This document shows, in pieces, positions 1-12,400 of a DNA stretch of 22,492 nt. The stretch's first letter is position 1. Each line of letters opens with the position of its first letter. The DNA comes from Saccoglossus kowalevskii (lineage: Eukaryota > Hemichordata > Enteropneusta > Harrimaniidae): contig NW_003143832.1 of the NCBI RefSeq assembly GCF_000003605.2, forward strand, positions 58,527-81,018. Direction: 5' to 3'. Below the pieces are notes generated by a model. The model saw only the letters and a list, made by a program, of their open reading frames with translations, searched no databases and was not told the origin of the DNA. A program made the translations under genes and the position numbers.

Positions 1-425
1 TGGAACCAACACGACAAAGTGTAGGTTGTCGGATATAACGGCACACTTTTGGTCAGATTCTGGAAATAATACGCTAGCCTAATTGAAAACGTTGGCCAAG
101 TTGCGTTCGAACCATGGCCTACTTACGTCAAGTACATCTAACACCTACTGTGTACTTGGATGGGAATGCTATACAAGATTAGTTTCAGAAATCATACTAT
201 CGTCGTCACGTGTTAAAGGGGAACCGCTCAATCCCATGGATTGCACCAAAGAATCATGGGACACTATTGTTTATGTTGTTTACAATGTTAATCTATCTTT
301 TGTTATCCATTGTTATTTTAATCCAGAAAGTAAATTTGTTGTGAAATTAAGCTTAACTGGAAGGTGCCCCTTTAAGTACGATAGTGTGTGTTTATGAAAA
401 TTTACCGTTTCACTGATTACAACCT

Positions 426-461
426 CAGACTACTATAGATATACATGTACGTAGTAGTCTG
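426..461. repeat. Inverted repeat, 10-bp perfect arms
   Basis: CAGACTACTA at 426-435 and TAGTAGTCTG at 452-461 flank a 16-nt loop, and pairing extends by two more with a G-T wobble. Another inverted repeat starts 30 bp later. Confidence 0.8.
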
Positions 462-491
462 GGATACAACAATGTGGCAAAGCAGTGTAAG

Positions 492-529
492 CACTTATGC
501 GTGCTCGTAGTATTGCCGTGGCATAAGTG
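492..529. repeat. Inverted repeat, 9-bp perfect arms
   Basis: CACTTATGC at 492-500 and GCATAAGTG at 521-529 flank a 20-nt loop. It stands just before the CACGTG/CRE site. Confidence 0.75.
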
Positions 530-537
530 GTTGATCG

Positions 538-549
538 CACGTGACGTCA
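538..549. promoter_or_regulatory. Overlapping E-box and full CRE (CACGTGACGTCA)
   Basis: CACGTG (USF/Myc type) at 538-543 overlaps the palindromic TGACGTCA (CREB/ATF type) at 542-549. Both are exact consensus matches. The function is unproven. Confidence 0.4.
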
Positions 550-1840
550 TAGACGTGAGGTTTTCAGTCTAACATTTACGCTTATGGTCAGAGTTTTTTG
601 GACGTATTAACTCGTGCCATTAACAAGACTTACACTTAAAAATAAAGTGTAACAAATTAGTTTGTTTATAAAGTCAGACCTTTGAATTTTAATCGTCCAA
701 AACATTATTTAAAAAATACTTCAATGTAACGATTTAGTACAATTTTCAAATCGAATTATTTCAAATTTCAAAAATCCAAACAAAAAATCCAAAATAAATT
801 GACAGAAAAGGCCGAAAATACAGAAATTTTTATAAGTTAACTTGAATACAAAACACAGTGAAAATCACAATATGATTTTTTGCAACGTTCCCATGGTAAT
901 ATATGTATTTTTCATATACACAGATTCTGTTATTGTTTTTTCTTAAAATAATGGAGAGATATTATTGGTTCAATCCCGCACATAGTTAGTAGATTAGTAG
1001 ATAACACGACAACTCAGATTTTGGTTGATGTTGTTTAGGGGGGTATATGTGACCTGTTACCATAAAAAGAAATTCAGTTGCAATTATAACGGCAGATCTA
1101 AATGCAGTTTGTGTGTGAACTTGGTCTGTTGCCAACTGCTAAGTAACCTGCAATGTCGTTCTTTGTAGCACCACACTGTAGGACCTGGATTCAACAGAGA
1201 TGTTTAAAATCGGTGTACGTACCTGTGTTTTCATCATCATGTTAATTTGCTAATGCGCGTAGATTACCATATATATATAGATGGCATATATATGATATAC
1301 GATTAGTATAAGAATAAAAATTGAAATCCTTATAAAATTACATCATTAATTATTCTTATATTTTTTTTCAAATTCAAGCTAGTGTTCGCCCAACAAATCT
1401 GAAAAGGCGGTATTATAATAGAAAGTTGTAAATCTCGATATCGTATGGTTTCATTGGTGAAACTCACCACAGGACGCAACCTGAATGTGTTTGTACTGTC
1501 GAGTTGGGTCATGACAAATCATCGCAAGTCACTTTATATTTTCAGTCGATGACACGTTCACATGACAACTATATCCCGCAAATCCGTTCCATGAGTCATG
1601 AAACCATAACATTGAATAATATAAATCACAGGGCTAATACAAGATGGGTTGAAATATAATGCGCCATAAGTTAAGCAATACATCACACGAAATAAACTGC
1701 TAGAAAGATTCCCACGCATTTTTAATGAAAACAACTATAATTCCAGGTACAGACTTCCTCACAATTTAACAAAAACATGTTTTTTTTTTGTATTTGTATT
1801 TCCTGAACGAAATACAACATAGATCAAAACCGTCTCCGAT

Positions 1841-1892
1841 ACGCATGCGCATATTGCTTCAAGGTATCAGTCAAATTAGCACACGTGCGCAG
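1841..1892. promoter_or_regulatory. NRF1-like sites (CGCATGCGCA, CACGTGCGCA)
   Basis: Two GCGCA-containing sites lie 30 bp apart in AT-rich DNA, resembling NRF1 binding sites found in CpG promoters. No adjacent gene is visible within the window. Confidence 0.2.
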
Positions 1893-2204
1893 GGAAATAC
1901 AGTACGGCGTGGTTGAATTTTAGACACGAGTGAGATGTGATGAAGTTCGATTTAGAAATTCAGGAATCAGACCAGACAACTTCTTATTTGAATTTGGCGC
2001 ATGGCTCAGGTTACTTGACTGTATAGCTAACACTAAAGCAACCTCAAATGCACATGTCTTGGGTCATTTTAAGTCACTTTAAGTAATTTTGAACTTATCC
2101 CATTCTTCGCATTGCCAAGTGCAAGATGTGCTATAATCTGCTCTCTGTCTACTCCACACTTGGCCATATCATTGAAAAAAACATTTGCGCTCAGGGTAAC
2201 CAGG

Positions 2205-2292
2205 GTGTGTGTGTGTGTTGGTGATCTGCTCCGCTAGGATTGCCCTTAAGATCACTTTTGGGTGGGTAGGTAAGTGCGTGTGTGTGTGTGTG
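2205..2292. repeat. Two GT microsatellites around a short inverted repeat
   Basis: (GT)7 at 2205-2218 and an interrupted GT run at 2274-2292 flank GTGATCT (2221-2227) and its reverse complement AGATCAC (2249-2255). Alternating GT tracts can adopt Z-DNA. Confidence 0.8.
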
Positions 2293-3959
2293 GCGAGAAC
2301 AAATCGAGAACGGTGTAAATTTCCAAAATACAAGGTAAAATATGTTTTCATTTCTGTTTAAAATGCACTATACAAATAAATAAATAAAGAGTTGGAGGTG
2401 TCATAGTATGGAACCCGTGGTGATAAAAGTAACTATGTTATATGTCTCCTAATATAACGTATAATTGGCTGTATTATTTTACATCCATTTGAAACACGAT
2501 ATACCGATCAACTGGGTTCGTACTACTTCAAAACAAGCATGCAGATACACAATTGGCGACAGATACAAGAAGTCACAACCAAACTTTTTTTCGAATATAT
2601 CAGCTGGGAGGTGTTCCTAGTGATGCAATTATTCAGCTTGTTCCATAATTTCATATTTTCGGGAATCGTTGCTAATATCATAAATCATTGAATCTGAATG
2701 TGCTTATTAAACTATGCCAAAATCGCCGACTCTGGCCTCTGTACTTCACAGTTACATTGTTAGACGTGCTCGTATGCCTGTTTTCTACGTACAAAATATA
2801 GCAAATTTTCAAAAATCGGGCCACATATCAATCATTTTTCGCGACCATTCCACCGTATTTAATTTCACTGCATACAGCACAGATATTAATATATTTTATT
2901 TTTATATGGAAAAAAAACTAAAGATATGCAATATCGTACTGACCACGATATCATCGGACCGCCGACACATTTAACTATCATTCCGTGATGCACATTGGGG
3001 TTACCAGACACTGAGCATGTCAAATAGTTCAACTAAATAACAACACTATAGAGTCAATAATAATAAAATTAATATGATCACATTTCATAGTGGGATTATC
3101 CCTGTGTTTATAGTGTCACTAACTAAAGTCATCACATAAATTCCCCATCTGTACCGACTCCGTTTTAAACGAGATAACTATTTTAATATTCTCTGAAACT
3201 ATTTATATGGTTGTCCCGTTATCGGAAAAGATGCAGACACGGGTTGGAAGTTGAAGATCACTTCCGGCCAGGTCGTAAAAATGTGCCCAAGTGCACATGT
3301 TTAATGTTTTTAAGAATTTCACACTGTTAAAATTTATGGCTGCTCTGTAACCACGGTAACGAGCGATCTTCTCACGCAGATGACCATGTGGACGTCTGTT
3401 AAAGATGAACAACTGTACACCATGTATCAAAGTTGCTTGGACAACGTACATGCCTAAACTTGTTTACTCAAGTGCCCTGCGCTGGACCGGCATATGGCGA
3501 GGCAGCCGAAACACCACTCAGATGTCACGTTTCGACTGTGGGAAGGTTGTAAAACGAACCGGCCGTAATTGACAGATTGATCGCTTCGATTCGTGTAGTG
3601 AACTGGCAGTAAACATCTTTTTTCGAAAACACCAATAAATACTGCTAAATAATCGGAAGTATTCAAGCGAGCGCGGATACTGTCCAAAATGGCCCCGATC
3701 ACGTACTGATCCGCCACGCACTCCCATGGGGACGGAAATAAGTCCGCGGACACTGTCAAAAGTTTTAACCCTGTCTCCGTTACAATCCTGTCAGTATACT
3801 CTTACTAAATGTGGGTGTCAATTATTTAACGATGGGCTGACATCACATGTGTTTCTGATAAGTCACGTGACACCCATGAGCGACTCTACGGGGTATCTAC
3901 TTTCCTGTGATACTTCTCTCTTGAACTGATCAACAAATACACGCCATATCCGCGGCCCT

Positions 3960-4169
3960 GTCAGCAGCGAGCAACGATCGCGTTTGTATTAACAACGCTA
4001 CTTACGAACAGATCTCCGCAATCAGCGAGCTATCCGTACTATCTCTTCGTCGGCACTGTCTCTAAGTCACTGAAAAGGAGGACTTTCATTTGGAGCTCAT
4101 CATCGGACCGTTTCTGTTTATCACTCGTTCAACTTGTGTCGTTTACTGATAGTGGACAACCGATACAAT
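3960..4169 (+). promoter_or_regulatory. Likely Meox 5' UTR and proximal promoter
   Basis: The 700 bp before the start codon are GC- and CpG-richer than flanking DNA. There is no clear TATA box at a fitting distance. The in-frame stop at 4071 sets the coding limit. The transcription start cannot be placed from the sequence alone. Confidence 0.4.
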
Positions 4170-4271
4170 ATGGAGCGTTCACTTTATAGTGTTAATAGCG
4201 CTCCTGTCTTACAACATTTCCCACCCTCTCTCAATGCCGGTGTCTCGACTCCTCGCCATGTTCCGTACCAG
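4170..4271 (+). CDS. Meox: Meox coding exon 1 (N-terminus, 34 codons)
   Basis: The exon opens with ATG in a strong Kozak context (A at -3, G at +4). The frame has a TGA at 4071-4073 and no other ATG between, so this is the first in-frame Met. It encodes MERSLYSVN... and ends ...VPYQ at CAG, followed directly by gtaacc. Phase 0 matches the acceptor at 4708-4709. The ME-x-x-L-Y opening resembles vertebrate MEOX2. An alternative start is the Met at 4716 in exon 2, if this exon were untranslated or unused. Confidence 0.82.
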
Positions 4272-7200
4272 GTAACCATTCCATCATTTTCACATCTGCA
4301 TCTGTGATAAAATCTTATCATCAGCATAACCTCTTCATTTTTTATAACGAAACTGGATGATTTTTTTGTATTTCTATCATCGACAAACGTAAAATTTTTC
4401 ATTTGCTAGAATGTGAGATTGACATGTGGAAAGGGTAATATACGCAAATGTTCCGTTGTCATCTCAGCGAAATGTGTTGTATGAGGCAATATTTATTATA
4501 CTATATATTATATTATATTATATTATATGATATCTAATTAATTGCATATCCTTATTACGATTATTGTGACTTATCCTGCCGGATGGTGAGTTTGATTTCA
4601 TCCTCAAATCACGATCACTATTTAGAAAGAACAGATATGTTATCCTGTTATTGGGACCGTCTGTGGCAAATAGACTGTTAATGACTGTATTATCTTTTTT
4701 CTTAACTAGAGAACAATGGGTTATCATGTAGCGGGTATGTCTACGCCGCTGTACACCACGTCGCAGCAGGCACGGACTCAGTATCCATCAGAGTGGGCTA
4801 TTCATAGTATGCCGAGGGGATCGTTAACGACACAGAGCAGTGCCACTCTCTACAGCCCATCTTGTAACATCTCTCCGTGCAATGCCACTATCGCCGACTA
4901 TCACCAACCTTCGGTAGGAAGCGTGGCTGAGGCCGTCAACAGACCGGTACCTATTGCGATTACAGCGAACAACAGTATCGACAACTGCTGTAGATCGACC
5001 CCGAATAAACACACACCGACAGCATCAACACAGCAAGACAACGGACATCGAACAAAAGACGATTCGGGTAAGTTAGACTATGTTATTATTATTTAATGAT
5101 ATTTTGATGTATAGGATGCAGTATGTACATTGACGTTTGGGAGATACTGCGTACCCAGTCACGGTATAAAAACAGTTCAAGTACATGTCGCAACCTCAGA
5201 TGAAAGTGGTTCAAGTATTCTCATAGATCAACTAAACGAAATTTTTAAAAAGAATATCTATATTCTTTTGGCCTCTGTTTCCAGACTGGTGGTCCCCGTC
5301 TTTGCTTGAATTGACTTCCCCGGGCTAAAGCAGCGTGATCAAATACTGGATTAAAACTCGATCCTTAAGTATATACAAGGGGTGTGTTCTAGCTACAAGT
5401 TGTCGGGATTCGAATAACCATGAAAATCGAAATAAACCAAACTGTACACCCGAGTAATGCACATAATTTGCATAACATGACTGCGGTCAGTGTGGAATAC
5501 CGTGCTCTTGTAAACTGTAGTCCAAAAATCGAGATGTATTAATTTGATGACAGGTTTCCATGGGCACGCGTTAGCGAATAAATACTAGTATAGTATACTG
5601 GACGCGTGGAAATGACGATTTCCCCCTCTTTCATGAGCTATGACAGTGTTGGGCAAGGAGCCTGGAATAAAACACTGTCAGTACATATTATCGTTAAGGG
5701 CGTTGCTAAATAATAAAACGTTCCAATGTTCCCATTTTCCCACCAATTTACGCTCCAATACTCCTATTTATAGATTGCAGAGAGGTCTGCTCTATGTTAT
5801 GCTAGAATCCTGCGTCAAATATTGTTAAATTTGACGAATGCAGCAGGTATGGGCAGTGTTTAATATCATCAACCGGGACGGAGAGGAGCCAGCATGGCTG
5901 CCATGGATTCATGGCGCTCAAAACACCCTCCAATTCAGTAGGTTGCATCGGAACGTAATCTCTGTCGGATCACACACACAGACGAAAATCTAGCGGCTGT
6001 CAGGAGCTTTCATTCCACTCAGGCAGCCTTGATTGCCAGATGCCGATCATTTCGTCTTGCCCAATTGGCCAGAATTTCGGATCCGCCAAACCGTTGGACT
6101 ATTAGTGGTGGTCTTTTAGGCGCCCGTCAATGAACAGCCGTAACCCTCAAGCCACGGCACAAACAAGACATAGCATAGCGTATGTCTTCGGGCTTCAATT
6201 TCCCACAAAACGCGTATCTGTGTTGAAATATATATATGAACATATAAAGAAAGTTGGGTGGTAGATTTGGACTTTACCAAAATGGTATAGAATTGATTAT
6301 AATGGAATAGGAATATAGTTTTTTTTTAAACATTTTATCATCTAAGTCTTCGCATCATAAGTTCGATGTTGTAATAATCGTGCAATCTTGCGATATACTC
6401 CATACAGTGTAAAAACAGTATAATTGTTTATTTTGAAATACTTGAGAATTCAATTTGACAAAAGCTAGCAATACGATATACACTGGCTTGAGGGAATGGA
6501 AATAAGTGTTCAAATCAATTTACGCGTATAAACAACCTTGGATCCGATATCTCGAGCTACGTACTTATACACTAACTTGTACACGGGGTTGAAACTTTGG
6601 GGAGAGAAACCAGGTGTGAATCATGAATAATTGTTTAATTAAAAAAATAGTAGTATATTAAAAATGTGGATATGATAAAAATAATAGCGTTCACCCTAGC
6701 CTCCTACATTTCATCCTCTATTCGACTTCGTCTTTCGAATATCCATGTTGATGTTGTGGGCTGATTATATTTTGATCACTTGTTTTACAACATTCCCTTC
6801 TCCGAGGCATACACGATGCAGACCGCTAACAAGAACATAAAATGTGACCTAAAATTCGCGTTACATTAGATTCTAATACAAATCACAATATGACAGTCAC
6901 TTCATTCTACGAAAACTTTCGACTTTCTGCATTAAAATAACACCGCTTCACAATAATTAAAATATCGAACATATATAACAAGATATAATATAGTATATAT
7001 AACTGAACACAAATTGTTTTTTCTTTAGCTATAATGTTATGGGGGCATTTGCTAGTCTATGCGTACCACGCCAAACCGTATCACGGTGTCGCGTAGGATA
7101 GTCATCAAGCAGTCGATCCGTTGGTATCTGGTATTCTTTAGGATTCTGGACTCTTATCAGTTGCAACGTAGAAATTGACCACTGGTATATAATTGCAAAG

Positions 7201-9443
7201 TGGTAAAGATTGACCATTGCATTCCTAAATTGACCGCCGTACTTCGCTGATCACTGAAGCCTATCTTTATCAACCGGATACATACGTGTTGGTGGGATGG
7301 TGCCGCGTCGATGTGTTGGTGCGTGTCGGACCATGGTTATTAACATTACGCGAGTTAATCCGTAACCATTTCAGACACATCCGAGCCATCATGGTAACAA
7401 TTTTTAGTCAGACTATCTTGGAAACGAAATCATCAACGTTTACACTACAAGTAACCAGTTAATAAAATTAAAAGTCGGAATATGGTTCAAACGCGACATT
7501 TAGACGCTGATGTAAAACTAACCTGTCACAGCAAATTATCGAAGACCTTGTTGACAAAACACACATCTACAAACACGGGTTTTATAACATTCAAATGTTT
7601 TATAAATTGGTCGATAAATAACAAAATAGAAACAAGATTTGATGGGTGAGATGTAATAAAAGAAAACCTTGTCAATCTGTTGGATTTCACAATGGCATGG
7701 CGTTTCCAGTATGGAATTATAATCAAAAACTGCACTTGATTTGCGAAAGATGAAATACATACTGTAGGCTTCATCTATTAAACTGAGTTGTAAATGTACA
7801 AAACGCCCAGTGGCTGAGTATATTGGAGATACAAAAATTGTCAATTGTTTTCGCTAAGCGAAGCGTTTCATCAAAACAACAAAAAGGAAATAAATAGATG
7901 GAGTATCAGAACTTGTTTCTATAGAAACAATGACTTTGTGGTTATCTTTACATGCTCTTTGTAATTTTCCGCCTGAAATTCTTATTGCTATTTGAGAATT
8001 GAAAATGTATATACATATAACTGTTTTTCATACACTTAACTCAAAATGTGTTCGGCTTCTCTAGAACAGACAGTCATCGGGAATTTATTCAGAAAATTCA
8101 ACTTAAAGTTGCATACCCGCTTTGTATGATATCCAGGAAACTTCTCAATATGACCCGGGCAAGCCTCATGAGGGTTTTGGATTGTATTTAGTTCATGAGA
8201 GATGTTATCCAGAAATATTATAATAGAAATTATGTTTTATTTGGTGATTAGACGCTATGGCTTTCAGAGCAGACTTGCTTGTTTGCATTTTTCAGGATGT
8301 ATTGCCAAATAAACTGTTTTTATTATTTTTTTATATTAATATATTTTCTTCTTTGCATGTAATACAAAGTATGAATGCAAACCCTGTTAAGAATCGATAT
8401 AAATTCGTCGCTGCTTTTAAATTTAGCGTTTCGTGAATGAAACAATAATTTTTCCCAGGTTGATTTTTTACCATCCTAAGGTAATATGTCATTAGCATTA
8501 GTTTAAAAAAACTGTACAAATGTACCATTCGTACTATCGCTATTGCCGAAACCGCGTGTCATGTAAAAAAAAAAGTAAAAAGATATCAGTCAAGTCTAAC
8601 ACGAGGCACCGACCCAGTGTGAAACTTACACAGATAATCTTACATTATAATTCGAATTAATTACACAGCGTTTTCCAGAGCACCAGATGACGGTCTGCAA
8701 GTGAACACACTGTCGACTGATTCAATAATGACCCCCCTTAAAGACCTCCCCCGGGGAATGGAAACCATTCCGATTTCACATTAAACTCGTGTATAAATAT
8801 TGGCCCGCTGCGTGTAACTGTTTAGTGGCCATGAGATTGCTAGAAATGTGTTCTTATCTGGCCTAGCTATTTACTATACATCGGTATCTGTACTCTCGTT
8901 CCTTTCACCCCTTTCATGTAAACAGACTTAATGCACATATACTGTACATTTGCCTCGGAACCGTTCAGTATTTAAGATCACTGGGCAGCAAACTATCACA
9001 CCCAAATTAGTTCGAAATGAATAATATTGTTTATTGCACATGCTTCGCCACCACTAGATACTAGTTTAGTTCCTGCATTTAGTTAATCGCGTCGTCGTTG
9101 CCATTCTTATTATTATTACATAGAATGACGTTGTATATACCCCATCGCCTCGCTTGCATAGCTCTGTCTTTTGGAACTAGGAGGCAACAACAATTAAGAC
9201 AAACTCGAAGCGGTTCCAATACAATACAGCAAACTCATATAGTATTTATTGAAATGTGTAAATAATATGACTCAATCTATAACACTATTTTGACTATTAT
9301 AAGGAATAAATCTAAAAGTTACTCATTTTGCTCAACAATTCTACTGTGCAAATATTATGTTTAATACGTGCTGCTCAAATGGAGGAAAGTTTTGAATAAA
9401 ATGTATTTATATGCGATTGATAGTAAAATTCGACGACGGCGAC

Positions 9444-9474
<31 letters not shown>

Positions 9475-12400
9475 TCTTCGTTCAACAAAGCCATTTAATT
9501 TGATTACACAAAATATGGTTTGATATTTTCAAAACCTGATACAATTTCCTATCAGTGGATACTACTATTTGTCTTTGAATTATGACGTAATTAACTTAAC
9601 CCCTATGATAACATCATCAACAAGGTAAATATGAATACTAAGTATTTGTTTCTTTATTTGTCGTTGTCGACAGATAATGGCAGCGAGGACGGCGATGGTT
9701 ATAAACTGGATTTAAACAACAAACCACGCAAGGAACGAACAGCGTTTACGAAGGAACAGATACGAGAACTGGAAAACGAGTTTTCGCACCATAATTATTT
9801 AACTCGGCTTCGTCGATACGAGATAGCAGTCACGCTGAACCTCACCGAGCGTCAGGTAAGTTTGTATGTGTGTGGCACCAGTCTGTCTACCTACTTGTAA
9901 TGCAAATTGGGTTGTGTCGGATTACTTTCACCATTCGGAGTGTTCTCTATCCTACTTATGTTTCCCTATAGTGTTTGTTCAAGTCGACCGACTTGAAATT
10001 AGAACGCCTTTCTTATTATAATGTAAACAACAATAACCACTTAGTATTTCGGCTATCGTCCTCACATGTAGTGGCCAATTATGCCACTCTACCAGTTGTT
10101 CGGGCCGGGTTCTAGCTGTTCTGTACGTTGACAGTGTCTGTCATTTATGGTCATAATCCACGTCCCTAAACCTCTGAATATGCATGGGCATGCCTTTATT
10201 ACCGAGCACTGTGGAACTTTTGTCAAAATATTTACACAGTTTTATTTCGCAAAATCGACGGAATAAATGTTTCACATCCGTAATGCGGTAAGAGACTCAA
10301 GAGACTGTAGACCGTTTACCTGTGTCCCTCCATGGCTCCGGTCACTTTGGTTTTCGGTACTTACGGGCTTAGGTGGAGTTCGGATTGGAGACAACAATAA
10401 CTGTCTAGTTCTTAAGAAAATATAAAAAAAGAAGCCGTTTGATGACGGGACGTACGATATACGATATACGGCATTCTGGTTACCGCCCTATGTAGTCGAT
10501 GCAATATACATAAGTTACGTGGTGCGTGAAGTGAAAACGAAACGAAAACTATAAAAGAATTTACTGCATGGACACTGGCTTCTCATAATTACAATTGATT
10601 AATTACATAACAATTAATTGTCACGTGATACATCTAGTGTCATAGCATGAACCGCTTATATTTGAATCACCACAATGGAAATTTACAAACGTTAAACTTT
10701 TGAATGAGTCCCAATCTCGTGTATAATGCCAGCAGTCACTCTACCAGTAGAGTGACTGTGATGCCAGTGATGACCGAAAGCCGTGAAATTCGTACACATT
10801 AACAATCATTATTCCAACGTATTTTATAAATTGTTGTTGGAATAATATAGATATCATACATTCAAACATGGCTGATCTGTTTCCACTAGTCAGAATTTAC
10901 GATTTATATTCTCTGTATAGATACTTTAATCGCAAGAAGATTCATTTAGAACATGAACCATCACGATAAACAAGGAGACCCCAGATGAAGGACTTGGGGC
11001 TTGGAAATGCAATATTGCAATAATATTGGACGATGGGAAGGCGTTTGAACAGCGCTGCTACAACCCTTTACCATGCCATTACATGTGTTACATCGGTCGG
11101 TGTGCGGGTGGCAGACAATTGTCTTCGGCTTGGATTGAAAACATTGTGTATTTATGGACACATGCATTCCCTTCACTGATACCTTTTGCTGATTTTTATA
11201 ATCTTGCACATTTTTACCCTTTCTCTTGATGAAACAAACACAATTCTTCCTGGCTCGGTTTTTACCGAATTCTTGTCGTTTAGCTAGTCTACTTATTACG
11301 CGTTTTATAGAAAATACAGAGAAACCTTGTTTGTCACTTAAGTGAAGATCATCGTGAAATGAATTTAATTACTACGTACAATAAACGAGACTATATTTAT
11401 TGCGATACGTAACTATTTTTGTATCTGGACTATCTGAAAATCATTTCCTTACATCCGATCAGTTTCCCTAACCCAATGCGACACACCCCTCCATTATATA
11501 CATAAACGTTCATATGGGTAGATATATGGCAGCTATTCGGAGTCGCAACCCCCGCATGTAGGAAAATCTACACCTCCGCTATCCCCAGGGTCGTAACAAA
11601 ACGACGGTACTTGTGTACTGGAGACTATCACAGAAACAAACACTAACTTCAATCGGCGACATGTTACATAGCCAGTCTTCCGTTACGACTTCAATTTCAC
11701 AAACATCAAACTTACCGAGCCGACATGATGGAATCACATCGCACCAACCGAATTATAGAAAAACGACTACATTATCACGGCAGTTGATATTTAACAAAAC
11801 AATTCTTTCCGAACTGGCACAGAAAACTAAACCGGCGTTAAGGAGCTTGTAAACACAAATTTGTTTCGTTGAGTTTACTGAATTGTTAACGAAAAACATC
11901 CAATTGGCACACATCGTCCTTTCTAGATACACCGCGTGTCAATAACATTCCACAACATATCTAACATTAAAATAACGGTCACTGGGCGCATAGTGGTTTT
12001 CATATCAGACTCATGATCGCTGGTAGCATAGTGGTTGTCGCATCAGACTCATGATCGCTGGTAGCATAGTGGTTGTCGCATCAGACTCATGATCGGTAGA
12101 CCCAATTTCAAATCCTACCTTAGGCTGAACATCAAAAAGGGTCTACCCCTACCCTTGATGTGTGTGACACAGATTAAATGGAAAGACCAATTCCACTGGC
12201 CGAGATTCATTCACTAACGAATACAACTTTGGGGAATCTTGGTGACAGGATAGCGCATTAAAATTGTCATTCGATAGGAAGATGACCGCACATCTCATGA
12301 ATACATGAATATGACTTCTATTGCGAAAATGCACTATAGAAAAATTCAAGGACAAATAAATACATTTTAAGAATTCATTAATACTGATTCAGCATCTTCA

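Larger units (their letters stand above)
1..4169 (+). other. 5' intergenic region without a supported gene
   Basis: Open frames here are short, lack recognisable domains and overlap one another on both strands. I list inverted repeats at 426-529, a CACGTG/CRE site at 538-549, GT repeats near 2205-2292 and NRF1-like sites near 1841. The remainder is ordinary AT-rich DNA. Confidence 0.7.
5068..9673 (+). other. Meox intron 2 (4606 bp, phase 1)
   Basis: The donor is gtaagt at 5068 and the acceptor is ttgtcgacag ending at 9673. I find no convincing coding exon inside. Listed separately are a GC-richer block (5860-6180), an 18-bp palindrome (7913-7930), a mixed block with TATAAATA (8640-8830) and a GAT repeat (9444-9474). 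The rest is plain AT-rich sequence. Confidence 0.9.

Noticed and set aside
83-397. 104-residue frame near the window start
   Set aside because: It begins at a non-ATG codon, has no recognisable domain and no nearby splice or promoter support.
3454-3759. 101-residue minus-strand frame upstream of Meox
   Set aside because: No recognisable domain, overlapped by other frames, and placed in the GC-richer promoter flank.
4716-4718. Met at 4716 as the main start codon
   Set aside because: A spliced upstream exon in matching phase supplies a Kozak-strong ATG and a Meox-like N-terminus. Kept only as an alternative.
9631-9673. Upstream extension of exon 3 from the ATG at 9631
   Set aside because: The frame is open, but this is the pyrimidine-rich acceptor region. 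Splicing at 9673 gives the Asp codon and the expected Meox sequence.
11613-11852. 79-residue Ser/Thr-rich frame within intron 3
   Set aside because: Low-complexity composition, no domain, and it lies within an intron whose flanking exons join perfectly without it.
11982-12095. CRISPR-like array
   Set aside because: The 38-bp units abut directly with no spacers, and the context is an animal intron.
12058-12125. A working tRNA(Met) gene
   Set aside because: The anticodon stem has mismatches, the B box is degenerate and no acceptor stem pairs. It fits a SINE or pseudogene.
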